Origin: Larus michahellis
Lineage: Eukaryota; Chordata; Aves; Charadriiformes; Laridae
DNA: 64,000 nt
Direction: 5' to 3'
Assembly: GCF_964199755.1 (NCBI RefSeq)
Contig: NC_133898.1
Location: 33,359,985 to 33,423,984 of the forward strand
The position numbers and the translations under genes were made by a program. The stretch's first letter is position 1; the number at the start of each line of letters is the position of its first letter. This document shows, piece by piece, positions 14,317-22,128 of the stretch. A model generated the notes under the pieces. The model saw only the letters and a program-made list of their open reading frames with translations. It ran no database searches and had not been told where the DNA came from.

Positions 14317-14343
14317 ATATATATATATATATAAAAAAAAAAA
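14317..14343. repeat. (AT)n microsatellite with adjoining A run
   Basis: About eight AT dinucleotides (14317-14333) are followed by eleven A residues. They lie in the first 110 bases of the ZFP36L2 3' UTR. Confidence 0.9.
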
Positions 14344-14420
14344 CAAACAAGAAGAAAAGGATTCACTTTCTTCGCTCGGCAACTTACTTGCTGGGCGGCG
14401 GCCCCCCCCCCCGGCCCCCC

Positions 14421-15851
14421 CTAGTCGTCGGAGATGGAGAGGCGACTGAAGATGGGCAGGCGGCGACCCGAGTCCAGGCTGGGCGACTCGGAGCCGCTGA
14501 GGGAGCCGGAGCTGAGGGAGCCGCTCAGGTAGCTCTCCCGGTCGGAGAGGGAGTCCGGCGGGCTGGGCGGCGCGTCGAAGACGGGCGACTCGGAGAGGCG
14601 GCGGAGGGGCTGGAAGCTGAAGGGCGGCGAGGCGGGGGGCGGCGGGCAGCCCCCCCCGGGGGGAGGCGGCGGCGGCGGCTGCTGCTGGCAGCGGTAGTAG
14701 GCGGCGGCGGCGGCGGCCGCGGCGGCGGCAGCGGCGAAGTTCTGCGTGTGGAGGGCGAGGGGGGCGATGAGGCTGCCCAGCTCCTGCCCGGAGAAGGCGA
14801 AGGCGTTGTTGGCGCAGGGCGGCGAGAGCAGCTCCTCGCAGTAGGAGGAGGCGGGGGGCGGCGGCGTGCGCGACCCGCCGGGGCTCTCCAGCAGGGCGGC
14901 GTCCAGGCGGCCGCCGGGCGGCGGGGGCGGCGGCGGGGCGTGGGGGTGCGGGTGGTGGTGGTGGTGATGATGGTGGGCGGAGAAGCCGGAGAAGCTCAGG
15001 CTGTGGTGCAGCTTGGGCCGCTCGCCGCCGCCGCCGCGGGGGTGCCCGAAGCCGCCGCCGCCGCCCCCCAGCGGGTGGTCGCGGGGGGCGAAGGCGCGGA
15101 GGTCGCCGGTGCTGCCGGCGGCGTGCGGGGGCGGATGGTGCGGGTGGTGGTGGGGACCCGCCGCGGTGGCGGCGGCGGCTGGAGGGGCGGCCGTGCCCCC
15201 GCCGGGCGCCGGGCGGCGCTCGTCGGCGTTGTGGATGAAGTGGCAGCGGGGGCCGTAGGGGCAGAAGCCGATGGTGTGGAAGGTGCGGCAGAGCTCGGTC
15301 TTGTACTTGGGGTGGCGGGTGAGGCTGCGCAGCTCGTGGAAGCCGTGGGCGAACTGGCACTTCTCGCCGTACTTGCAGGCGCCGCTCTCCTCGAAGGGGC
15401 GGCACAGCTCCGTCTTGTAGCGCGTCGAGTTGATGGGGGCCCCGCCGCCGCCGGAGCCGCCCCCTTTGCCGGCCGCCGCCTGCTGCTGCTGCTGGAGCTG
15501 CTGCATGAGGTGCTGGCTGCGCTCGCCGTTCTCGCTGAAGGAGCGGTCCCGGAACTTGTTCTCCTTGTTGAGCAGGGCCGTGGGGCTGCTGCTGCCGCCG
15601 CCGCCGCCTCCGCCGGAGCCCGTCTCCTTCAGGCTGCCGAACGAGGAGGAGGAGGAGGAGGAAGAGGAGGTGGAGGAAGAGCTCGAGCCGGTGGGGCTGG
15701 GGAACTTGGAGCCGCCGGCCAGCGCCGGCAGGTTGCTGGTCGAGTGCCGCCGCAGGAAGCCCGGTGCGAAGCTGGAGCTGGGGGGGGTCACCGGGGTCCC
15801 CACGGCCTTCTTGTCCAGCATGCTGCTGAGGTTGGTCAGAGACTTCTCCGT
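14421..15851 (-). CDS. ZFP36L2: ZFP36L2 exon 2: tandem CCCH zinc-finger mRNA-decay factor
   Basis: This exon encodes residues 18-493 of a 493-residue protein; human is 494. The acceptor reads CCCCGGCAG followed by ACGGAG, and the stop TAG is at 14423-14421. Two CCCH fingers each follow a YKTELC lead-in: C167-C176-C182-H186 and C205-C214-C220-H224, both CX8CX5CX3H with the standard 18-residue linker. They bind UAUUUAU in AU-rich 3' UTRs. The C-terminus, ending [14 protein letters not shown], is the conserved CNOT1-recruiting tail, so the protein should deliver bound mRNAs to CCR4-NOT deadenylase. LRRHS at Ser54 and RDRSFS at 118-123 match basophilic-kinase and 14-3-3 sites of the family. The paralogues ZFP36 and ZFP36L1 fit less well: the long C-terminal half and the order of end motifs are those of ZFP36L2. 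Low-complexity Ser, Gly, Gln, His, Pro and Ala runs are longer or differently placed than in mammals. Confidence 0.97.
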   Translation of the reverse strand, partial: TEKSLTNLSSMLDKKAVGTPVTPPSSSFAPGFLRRHSTSNLPALAGGSKFPSPTGSSSSSTSSSSSSSSSFGSLKETGSGGGGGGGSSSPTALLNKENKFRDRSFSENGERSQHLMQQLQQQQQAAAGKGGGSGGGGAPINSTRYKTELCRPFEESGACKYGEKCQFAHGFHELRSLTRHPKYKTELCRTFHTIGFCPYGPRCHFIHNADERRPAPGGGTAAPPAAAATAAGPHHHPHHPPPHAAGSTGDLRAFAPRDHPLGGGGGGFGHPRGGGGERPKLHHSLSFSGFSAHHHHHHHHPHPHAPPPPPPPGGRLDAALLESPGGSRTPPPPASSYCEELLSPPCANNAFAFSGQELGSLIAPLALHTQNFAAAAAAAAAAAAYYRCQQQPPPPPPPGGGCPPPPASPPFSFQPLRRLSESPVFDAPPSPPDSLSDRESYLSGSLSSGSLSGSESPSLDSGRRLPIFSRLSISDD

Positions 15852-16440
15852 CTGCCGGGGCGGGGGGAGGGAAGGGAGGGAGGGGGCGGGGGAGACAGGG
15901 AGCGGGAGAGAAGAGAGGGTGTTGCAGGGTGACCGCCAGCCCACCGACGCCGCTCCCGCCGCACCGCGGGGGTCGGGGCCGGGTACGCGCCGCCCAACCG
16001 GCCCCGAAAACGGGGTGCGCTGTGCCGGGGCAGAGCCGAGGGAGCAGCCCACCCCCCTCCCCCCCGCCCCTTGTAGGCTGCCCTCCTTGCACAACTTTTT
16101 CAAGAAGTTCCCCCTGGGCAACGCAACACGCTGCAGACCGGCTCGGCCCGGCCCTTCCACAACTCCACAACCTACAGCTCCCACCCCCAGAGCCGCGCAG
16201 GGAGGGCGCAGCCGCTGCGCGCACCGCAGCCTTGCATCAGCCGCCCCGCCGTGCCCTGCCTCCGCCCGGCCAGCCGTCAGGCGCACACCCGCCAGCCGCC
16301 ATCCCCGTGTCCCGGGCGGGCGGGCACCGGCCTCCCGCCCCCGCCGGGGCCCGGCGACCGTCCCCCGGGGCGAGCGGCCCCGCAGCGCCGTCCTGCGTAG
16401 CCGGCGCTGGCAGCCCGGGTCACTGCGCTGTGCTGCCTAC
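15852..16440 (-). other. ZFP36L2: ZFP36L2 intron
   Basis: A single 589-bp phase-0 intron with donor GTAGGC and acceptor CAG. It sits after codon 17, the position conserved in TTP-family genes. It is GC-rich throughout and contains a purine/pyrimidine-biased run near 15.86-15.92 kb just upstream of the acceptor, on the plus strand G/A-rich. Confidence 0.93.
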
Positions 16441-16491
16441 CTTGCACAAGAAGTCAATGTCGTAGAAGGCAGATAATAGTGTCGTCGACAT
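16441..16491 (-). CDS. ZFP36L2: ZFP36L2 exon 1 coding part (residues 1-17)
   Basis: The exon encodes MSTTLLSAFYDIDFLCK, nearly identical to the start of human ZFP36L2, where residue 12 is Val. It ends in AAG before a GTAGGC donor, phase 0, and joins directly to TEKSL in exon 2. The ATG has an A at -3 (context GAAATGT). The frame upstream is open without a stop through the whole predicted 5' UTR, so the start was chosen by homology and Kozak context, not by an upstream stop. In the family this N-terminal segment helps bind the decay machinery. Confidence 0.95.
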
Positions 16492-16690
16492 TTCTAGATC
16501 CTGTAATGGTCGGAAATACAGGAAGGACCGAAAGATCCCGCTCTCCTCGGAGGGTTTGGAAAAGCCACGACTAGATAGGAGGGGGCCGTTTGCTTGAGAT
16601 CCGAAATAGTCCCCGTCTCCTTCCCGGCGGGACGGCGGGTGCCGGGCCGAGGCGGCGACGGCGGCTGCACAGCAGCGAGCGAACTGCGGG
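16492..16690 (-). other. ZFP36L2: Predicted ZFP36L2 5' UTR
   Basis: About 200 bases lie between the start codon and a transcription start predicted some 28-30 bases downstream of the TATA-like box. There is no ATG in frame with the CDS in this leader. The exact 5' end is inferred. Confidence 0.5.
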
Positions 16691-16717
16691 AACTCCGCGG
16701 TGCCCCGCGCCGCCCCC

Positions 16718-16724
16718 ATATAAA
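16718..16724 (-). promoter_or_regulatory. ZFP36L2: TATA-like box of ZFP36L2
   Basis: Plus-strand ATATAAA gives TTTATAT on the coding strand, an isolated AT-rich heptamer in GC-rich sequence about 230 bases upstream of the start codon. Dense GC boxes lie immediately further upstream (16.74-16.83 kb). The adjoining CCATATAAAC resembles a degenerate CArG box, as found in immediate-early genes, but misses the closing GG. Both readings are inferred from sequence alone. Confidence 0.55.
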
Positions 16725-18461
16725 CGCCGCCGCGGCGGACCGCGGGGGCGGGACCTGCTCCGCCCGCCCCGCCCCGCCCGGCGGGACCGCCCCGCACCGC
16801 CCCGGCCCGGCCGCCCCACGGGACCCAACGGCCGCCCCGCCGCGCTGCCCGCCCTCGGCCCCCGCTGTCCCCCGGGCGGGACGGAGGGAGCAGGGCAGCG
16901 GCCGCTGCCGGCGCGGAACCGGCCGGGGCAGAGCAGCGCGGCGCCGTAGGGGGCTCGGTCCCTGACAAGCGCTCTTTTTCGCGTCCCTCTCCCAAATTAC
17001 CGGCGCTCCCGCGGTCGCTGCCCCCCCTCCCCCGGCCGGGAACTGGCCGCGCAGCCGCCGGGGCAGCCTCCCCGGGCGGGCGGCGGCTGCCGCCGAGCGG
17101 AGGCGGGCGCGCAGTGCTGGGGGAGAGGCGCGGCCGCGGCGGGGACACCTCTCCTCTTCCTCCCGCCCCACCAAAAATAAACTTTTGCCACGTAATTGGT
17201 TTGAAACAAAAGGTCGGGCCCGCTCTGCCCCGGCGGGACGGCGGCTGGGCACGGGCCGCCGCTTCCCCCCCTTTCTTTTGGGGAGTTCGGGTTTTTTTAA
17301 AATCTTGTTTTTCTTTCTGTTTGGAGTGCGGGAGGGGTTGGCAGGCAGGCGCAGAGGAGAAACGGCCTTAACCCTGCACCGGCCGGGGTGATACGCGACC
17401 CCCCAGCACCGGTCCCGCACCCCTCCCACGCCTCCCTCCCACGCGCACTCCCCACGCCTCACCCCCCGCCAAGGTCCTGTGACCCGCCGGGCTGCGCCAG
17501 CCGCTCGCCCAACCCCGCCGCCGCCCCCGGGAGCCCTCCCGCCGCCTCCGGGGACGGGGGCGGGGGGGGTGCGGCACGAAGGCAGAGGCCGGTCCCTGGC
17601 GGCTGGGCTACTTCCCCGGTCCGGGAGCGGGGCTGCCGTCCGAGGCGGGGCGGGAAGCGCCGTGCAAAACACCCTGGTCACCACCCCCCCGCAACCCTCC
17701 CCGCGGCAATACGGCTGCCCAAAAACGAGGTGGGAAAGGCGACGGAGGCGGCTGCTCTGCACCCCCCGCTCCCTCCGTGTGTGTCCGTCCGTCCTTGGCT
17801 CCCCCAGCCCCGCGTTTGATCAGCCCCGGGACAAATGGGAAGGGGAAAACGGACGGGCGTGTAAAGTTTTATTGCCGCTGAATCCAGCAGAGGCGTTTGA
17901 TCCTTTCTAGCTTCCGAGCCGGGACGTCGGGCCCTGGGAATCCGAGGGTGCAAACCTGACCACGTCAGCAGCCGCCCCCCGCTTCCCAACGTATTTGCAA
18001 AGGAGAGCAATGGAGGCGGGGGTTGGTGGTGAGGTTGTTAGAGCACTTCGCATCGGGTTTTCACACTCGTCCCCTCCGCCGCCATGCGGCTTACGCTCCC
18101 GTTTGGTTCCTCCTCCCCCGGGGCTACGGGGGGGCAGCAGGCGGGACCCGCCGGACGCAGTCCCCCTCAGCCTGGGGGCACTGGGAGCTCGGCTGCACCT
18201 CCCGCCCCTCCCGGGGACCGCCTGCGGTCCGTCCCACTCCCGCAGGAAGAAGCCGGGGCTGCGAAGTTAGGGCTGAGCTTGGCAACAGCGATCGCAAAAA
18301 ATAAACAAACCGCCCGGGGAAGAGGCGGGCTGGAGGGTAAAACCCCCGACCTCGTTTCTTCCCCCGTCCCGTTACTTCTCTTGGGCAAGTCCCCCGCTCG
18401 CCGGGCGCTGTTGGAAGCGGCGCAGCCGGCCCCGCTTCCAGCCCGTCCCTCCCCCGGGGAG

Positions 18462-18501
18462 GGGACGGGACGGGACGGGACGGGACGGGACGGGACGGGA
18501 C
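18462..18501 (+). repeat. (GGGAC)8 pentanucleotide microsatellite
   Basis: Eight uninterrupted GGGAC units are visible, followed by the decayed unit AGGAT. The tract lies in the CpG island about 1.8 kb upstream of the ZFP36L2 promoter. Confidence 0.95.
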
Positions 18502-18523
18502 AGGATGGCGGCGCGGGGATCTG

Positions 18524-18537
18524 CCACCCCCTAGTGC
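18524..18537 (-). promoter_or_regulatory. Possible weak CTCF site
   Basis: Read on the minus strand, GCACTAGGGGGTGG matches 12 of 14 positions of the CTCF consensus CCASYAGRKGGCRS. The mismatches are at positions 1 and 12. It has the same orientation as the stronger candidate at 20296-20309. Weak on its own. Confidence 0.3.
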
Positions 18538-18620
18538 CCGCACCGCCGGCAGCGGGGCAGCCTCCCTTGGCGGGAGGATCCAGAAGTCAATTCCTCCCCC
18601 TTCTCCCTCTTCCAGCCCTG

Positions 18621-19929
18621 CCGAAGGGTCGGGGCTCCCCAGCCAGCAGCAGGGCGCTGCCCTCCGAGGGGAAGCCACCTGAAAGCGGGACCAAGGGGGA
18701 TTCGCGCCATAAGCGGCATCGTTTCCCATCACCGGGCATCCTTCCCCAGCGCCTCCGCCCCGGCCCACCCGGATTCGCTCCCCTGCTGACCCCAGACCGA
18801 ACTCTTCCTCCTCCCCAAACATCCCTGTGATGGAAACATCACCTTCAGCGCGGGTCCTGCCCGCTGGTGAACTGAGTAAACGGTGGTTGATGATGATGAT
18901 AATCATGCAGGGAGCAGCGTGTCACCGTCATTTGGAGGGACACTGTGATAAATTGACTTTGATCGAACACAGGGCAGATAAGTACTCCGGTGTAAGATCT
19001 TTTTCTGCAATTGCTGCTCAGGGTTTAAAGGTTCTCGATGGAGTGGTTATACAGTAACCACAGTCAGCAGCAGTGTGTGGTGAAATGGATGTGTGCCGAT
19101 GCAATTTTTTTTATTTTATTTGCTCTCTATAAACTAAGGCGGGATGACAGAGGCCTCAGTTGCATTCTAAAACCATGATAAGGAAGACCGAGTTTTCGAG
19201 CTGTTCAGTTTACTGATTAACAAGGTCCTCAAGGCTTCACAAAGTTACTTCAGTTTTATGGTCGCCGTGGCTCTACTGCTATGCTGTTACACATCTGCAT
19301 TTATCCATTTGTTGATAATATATAAGCATACACACTTTAAATTCTGGCCAATAAAACAATTGCCAATGTTACTAGAGAGTCTTACGCTAACCACCGACAC
19401 AAGCAAGGCCACACAACCGTACTGCAATTTCAATACTATACAAAGTTCTGTTTGTTTTCGACTAAAAGGCTGTTGCTACACTAGTTCAAAAATGCTGGCA
19501 AGGTGTGGTAAAACTGGCAGCTGTTAATTAATTGTACAGGTCCCGACTATTTTTAAGAGTGGCTTCCAGACATAATCTGGGCTGTTCTTTCCCCAGGAGC
19601 TCAAAACAGATGCGAACAAATTAATTTTTAGCCCAGCTCACAGCGTGGCTTGTTAAGCTGGGTAACGCGCGTTCTGTGAGACACCTTTTCATCTCAGATT
19701 CTAACATTTCCCTTTCGCCTATTAAATAAGTAATTCACAATGAAACGTGAGACTTTAAGTAACCCCGAATCCTGGAGACTTACTTACAGAAAATACTGAA
19801 ACTTTTGCTACTAAATTATTATTTCTTTTAGCAGCGACTTTGTCTTGCGCCGTTTTCAGATGTTCACCTAGCCTAATTCGGAAGCTTATCCTGCTTTACA
19901 GCAGATTCTTATTTAAACTCAAGAAGCGG
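18621..19929. other. Spacer between two CpG-rich patches, no gene
   Basis: Moderate-GC to AT-rich sequence with a short GAT run at 18887-18900. No exon, repeat family or RNA gene was recognised. The small open frames have no domain. Its position 2-3 kb upstream of ZFP36L2 makes distal regulatory elements possible, but no specific motif supports that. Confidence 0.5.
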
Positions 19930-19992
19930 GGAGCGCAGGCACCGCAGCCCCCAGCTTACTGCGAGTGGCGTGGGCCTGCGCCTTGCCCTGGA

Positions 19993-20244
19993 GAGGTTAA
20001 ACCAGACCCTGGCGAGGCTAAGCCGGCCCCCGTCAGGGCTAGGCCAGACGCTGCTGAGGTTAAGCTAGACCCCGGCAGGGCTAGGCCGGACCCTAGTGAG
20101 GTTAAGCCAGGCCCTGACTGTCCTAGCCCCGACCCCAGCCGGACTAGGCCGGACGCCGGCGAGGTTAAGCCGGCCCCCGTGTGGGCTAGCCCCTACCCCG
20201 GCTGAGATAGCCCGGCCCCCGTCAGGGCTAGGCCCGAGCCCCGC
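19993..20244 (+). repeat. 21-bp minisatellite, 12 units
   Basis: Twelve consecutive 21-bp units, without length change, begin at 19993, 20014, 20035 and so on to 20224. Most fall in two sub-types, one starting gaggttaagcc and one starting agggctaggcc. They alternate through several units, which suggests an older 42-bp higher-order unit. A decayed partial unit may precede 19993. Because 21 is a multiple of 3, the array reads as an open frame of proline-rich heptapeptides (such as EVKPDPG), stopped in unit 11. No evidence suggests it is translated. Confidence 0.95.
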
Positions 20245-20295
20245 CACTGAGGCGGCACGAGCGCGGGCTGGGCGCGCGCGTCGGGCGGTGCAGCA

Positions 20296-20309
20296 GCGCC
20301 ACCTGCTGG
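20296..20309 (-). promoter_or_regulatory. Consensus CTCF binding site
   Basis: The minus strand reads CCAGCAGGTGGCGC, matching all 14 positions of the published CTCF consensus CCASYAGRKGGCRS. It lies in CpG-rich DNA between the 3' end of THADA and the ZFP36L2 promoter. CTCF marks insulators and loop anchors, so a boundary or promoter-loop role is plausible. Occupancy cannot be judged from sequence, and CpGs within and beside the site could make binding methylation-sensitive. Confidence 0.6.
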
Positions 20310-20729
20310 GCCTGCGCCGCAAGAGGCCGAGCGCCGGCCGCGGGAGGGCGGCTAATTACCGGTATCCTCATCAGAATGGACGGCCGAACCGCGCCCACGC
20401 ACAACGACGCGTCGGGGCTGAAAGCGAAGACCCGTTTATCGGGCACGTTCCCCTCCCAAGGCGGCTGGAATAACAACAGGTCTTTGTTTTGGCTGCGCCC
20501 CGCGAGGCCCTGTCAGCCCCAAGGAAGGTAACGTCGCCTTTTAAAGTAACTAGTTATTTTCGTTGTCTCATTTTCATATTGGAAACCAACTTAAGATCCC
20601 AGAAAAATACATTTGCAAAGGACAACAAACCTTTTTGTGCTTCCAGCAGGCAGGCTGTTGGGCACGCGGTGTGTCCCCCTCCCCAGAGCCACCTCACCCG
20701 ACGGACGGTGACAGCAGCAGCTCCCTCCT

Positions 20730-20962
20730 GAGAGCCAGCGCTGCGGCACCAGATCCAGCGTCTCCCAAGGAAAGCCAGAGCTGTGGCACCAAGGTTCAGC
20801 ATCTCCCTCCCGAGAGCCAGCGCTACAGCACCAGATCCAGCATGTCCCAAGGAGAGCCAGCGCTGTGGCACCAAGATCCAGCATCTCCCAAGGAAAGCCA
20901 GAGCTGTGGCACCAAGGTTCAGCATCTCCCACCCAAGAGTCAGCGCTGCAGCACTAAGATCG
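20730..20962 (+). repeat. 40-42-bp minisatellite, about 5.7 units
   Basis: Units begin at 20730, 20770, 20812, 20852, 20893 and 20935 (partial). Each contains a core like agccagcgctgtggcacca followed by a ccagcatctcccaag-type segment. Two sub-types are visible, gagagccagcgct and gaaagccagagct, in the order A, B, A, A, B, A. Period varies from 40 to 42 bp, so it holds no single reading frame. It lies about 0.5 kb from the 21-bp array. Confidence 0.93.
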
Positions 20963-21689
20963 CTCTGGGTACACGTCGGGGGACCTCATTCCACCAAGGA
21001 GGGCCTTGCTTTCTAGGGCTGCTTCCAGAGGAAGGTGTTTTGAAGTAAAGATGAAACTGTTTTGTTTGCAGTGGAATAGCTGCTCTGTTTTGAATGCAGC
21101 AGTCTTCCTTTTAGAGCCATTTTATTAAAAGGAGTTATTTGAGTTACAGGAAAAAAAGAGGCATGCAGAAGTCTAACTAATGCTATTTCCATGTTACTAC
21201 CAAGGTTATTACCAAAGTGAGAATCCTTGCCTTCCTCCAGAGGGAAATGCAGTTAAAGTTTAAAATGTAGTCTAAAGATTGTCATGGACAAAGAAGCCAA
21301 GGTTTGTTTCTTTTCTTTTAGAAACACTTAAAATAAAAAAATACCATAGTAATTTAATAATTACCATTCTACATCTTGAAAGGAGACAAAAAAAAATAAA
21401 AATCAATGTTTCCTTGGTATTAAAATACAGGAGGTAAAAACCCAGGATAAAACATAACACAACTACAGGTGGCCTGCACCTGGATGAATGGAAAATATTA
21501 GGTTTAGCTGCTTTACTTCCTACAGTAGCTATAATAAACCATGCTCAGCTGAATGAAATTAACAAATGCATTTAAAAGGAACAGTCTCCCACAGCACATC
21601 TGAGAAAAAAATAATCAACAGATTCATATACAAAAAAAAATGTGGGTTTAGGCTGAATACTGAATAGTTTGTTGCAGGTTTACTGGAGT
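20963..21689. other. Intergenic sequence past the THADA 3' end
   Basis: AT-rich sequence without a supportable gene. A second minus-strand AATAAA (TTTATT at 21121-21126) and an ATTAAA (21353-21358) could serve longer THADA transcripts. Confidence 0.5.
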
Positions 21690-21789
21690 CATTACAGCAA
21701 TCCTTTATTCCTTGAACATCATTAGAATTCAGACCCCCTGCCCATTTAGTAAAATGTGTGCAGCTCCCTGAGGATGAACTCCTAATACT
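21690..21789 (-). other. THADA: Predicted THADA 3' UTR (short form)
   Basis: About 100 bases lie between the THADA stop codon and the expected cleavage point after the nearest AATAAA. Longer forms using signals near 21.35 or 21.12 kb are possible. Confidence 0.45.
21704..21709 (-). terminator. THADA: Candidate THADA polyadenylation signal
   Basis: Plus-strand TTTATT gives AATAAA on the transcript, about 80 bases past the stop codon. A run of T followed by GTATATG lies about 65-80 bases further on the transcript strand. Preferred over the AATAAA at 21121-21126 because it is closer and has a U-rich stretch downstream. Confidence 0.5.
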
Positions 21790-22128
21790 TTACTTGTCCA
21801 GATTTTCATTTTTGCAAGTATCGTCAGACTTCAGCAGATTTAATATTTTAAGGCAGACCGATATTCTCTCATTTTGAATAGCTAATCTTGTGAATTCTGT
21901 AGTTTTGGAAAATTCTGGAGTCGGAGGTAGCTCTCTAAGAAGGTGTCCAACAAGCTGGGCTTGGTCCAGTGCTATTCTTGATAGTCGATTAAGTTCTCTG
22001 TGATCTGGTAAAGTTAGATGAGTCATTGATATAAGCAGTAAAAGGTGCTTACTGAGTTGGCTGACATGAGTCAACTCCTCTGCCCAAAAATTCACTTCCC
22101 CTTTATCAAACAGGTAATGATCTTCTTC
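21790..22128 (-). CDS. THADA: THADA last coding exon (C-terminus)
   Basis: This exon encodes the final 112 residues, stop TAA at 21792-21790. The acceptor is a pyrimidine-rich stretch ending TTTTTGTTAAG before GAAGAAGAT, phase 0, in agreement with the phase-0 donor of the previous exon. It contains NFWAEEL, then LPPTPEFSKTTEFTRL, a motif close to the human THADA C-terminal region (PPTPEFSKTVEFTRL from memory). The last residues (KNENLDK) are poorly conserved, as usual for this end. THADA is a large ARM/HEAT-like helical-repeat protein of almost 2,000 residues in human, related to yeast Trm732. Trm732 partners Trm7/FTSJ1 in 2'-O-methylation of tRNA position 32. Confidence 0.9.
   Translation of the reverse strand, partial: EEDHYLFDKGEVNFWAEELTHVSQLSKHLLLLISMTHLTLPDHRELNRLSRIALDQAQLVGHLLRELPPTPEFSKTTEFTRLAIQNERISVCLKILNLLKSDDTCKNENLDK

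Larger units (their letters stand above)
12490..14420 (-). other. ZFP36L2: ZFP36L2 3' UTR
   Basis: About 1.93 kb lies between the stop codon and the AATAAA signal. It is strikingly AT-rich next to the GC-rich CDS, carries three UAUUUAU heptamers, a GT/CA-rich run near 13.97-14.0 kb, an AT microsatellite close to the stop, and a T-run plus A-run block near 13.86-13.90 kb that is A-rich in the mRNA. The length resembles the roughly 2-kb 3' UTR known for mammalian ZFP36L2. The right boundary is certain; the left one is inferred from the poly(A) signal. Confidence 0.75.
14390..18620. promoter_or_regulatory. CpG island spanning ZFP36L2 and its upstream flank
   Basis: The region is dense in CpG and very GC-rich, starting at the end of the ZFP36L2 CDS and running about 1.9 kb beyond the predicted transcription start. 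It includes many GGGCGG/CCGCCC boxes of Sp1 type, especially at 16.74-16.83 kb. AT-rich sequence flanks it on both sides. Extent was judged by eye, so edges are approximate. Several very long open frames on both strands here are by-products of low stop-codon frequency. Confidence 0.85.
19930..20540. promoter_or_regulatory. Second CpG-rich patch between THADA and ZFP36L2
   Basis: CpG dinucleotides are again dense (for example gcgcgcgcgtcgggcgg near 20270) after more than 1 kb of CpG-poor sequence. The patch includes the 21-bp minisatellite and the consensus CTCF site. No start codon with a plausible protein follows, so a promoter function would be for non-coding RNA or insulation, if any. Confidence 0.6.

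Noticed and set aside
14388-15932. 514-codon open frame on the plus strand
   Set aside because: It is the complement of ZFP36L2 exon 2 and intron. The translation is Gly/Ala/Glu/Arg low-complexity text without domains, and GC-rich sequence lacks stop codons. The minus-strand frame has two intact CCCH fingers and conserved ends.
14290-16224. 644-codon minus-strand frame overlapping ZFP36L2
   Set aside because: It is an alternative frame of the same GC-rich DNA, rich in Arg and Pro, and reads through the intron and into the 3' UTR. The real frame is fixed by homology and splice sites.
16494-17762. 422-codon minus-strand frame upstream of ZFP36L2
   Set aside because: It lies in the promoter CpG island, with Arg/Pro/Gly/Ala-rich text and no recognisable domain. 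It crosses the TATA-like box and GC boxes, and its frame differs from ZFP36L2.
19840-20205. Proline-rich repeat protein made of heptapeptides
   Set aside because: The frame is produced by the 21-bp minisatellite, whose unit is a multiple of 3. The complementary strand is also open for the same reason, and the plus frame stops in unit 11. No promoter, splice or domain evidence.
20563-21048. 161-codon plus-strand frame across the 40-bp repeats
   Set aside because: Unit length varies between 40 and 42 bp, so the frame shifts along the array. Other frames on both strands are equally open. The text is just the repeat translated.
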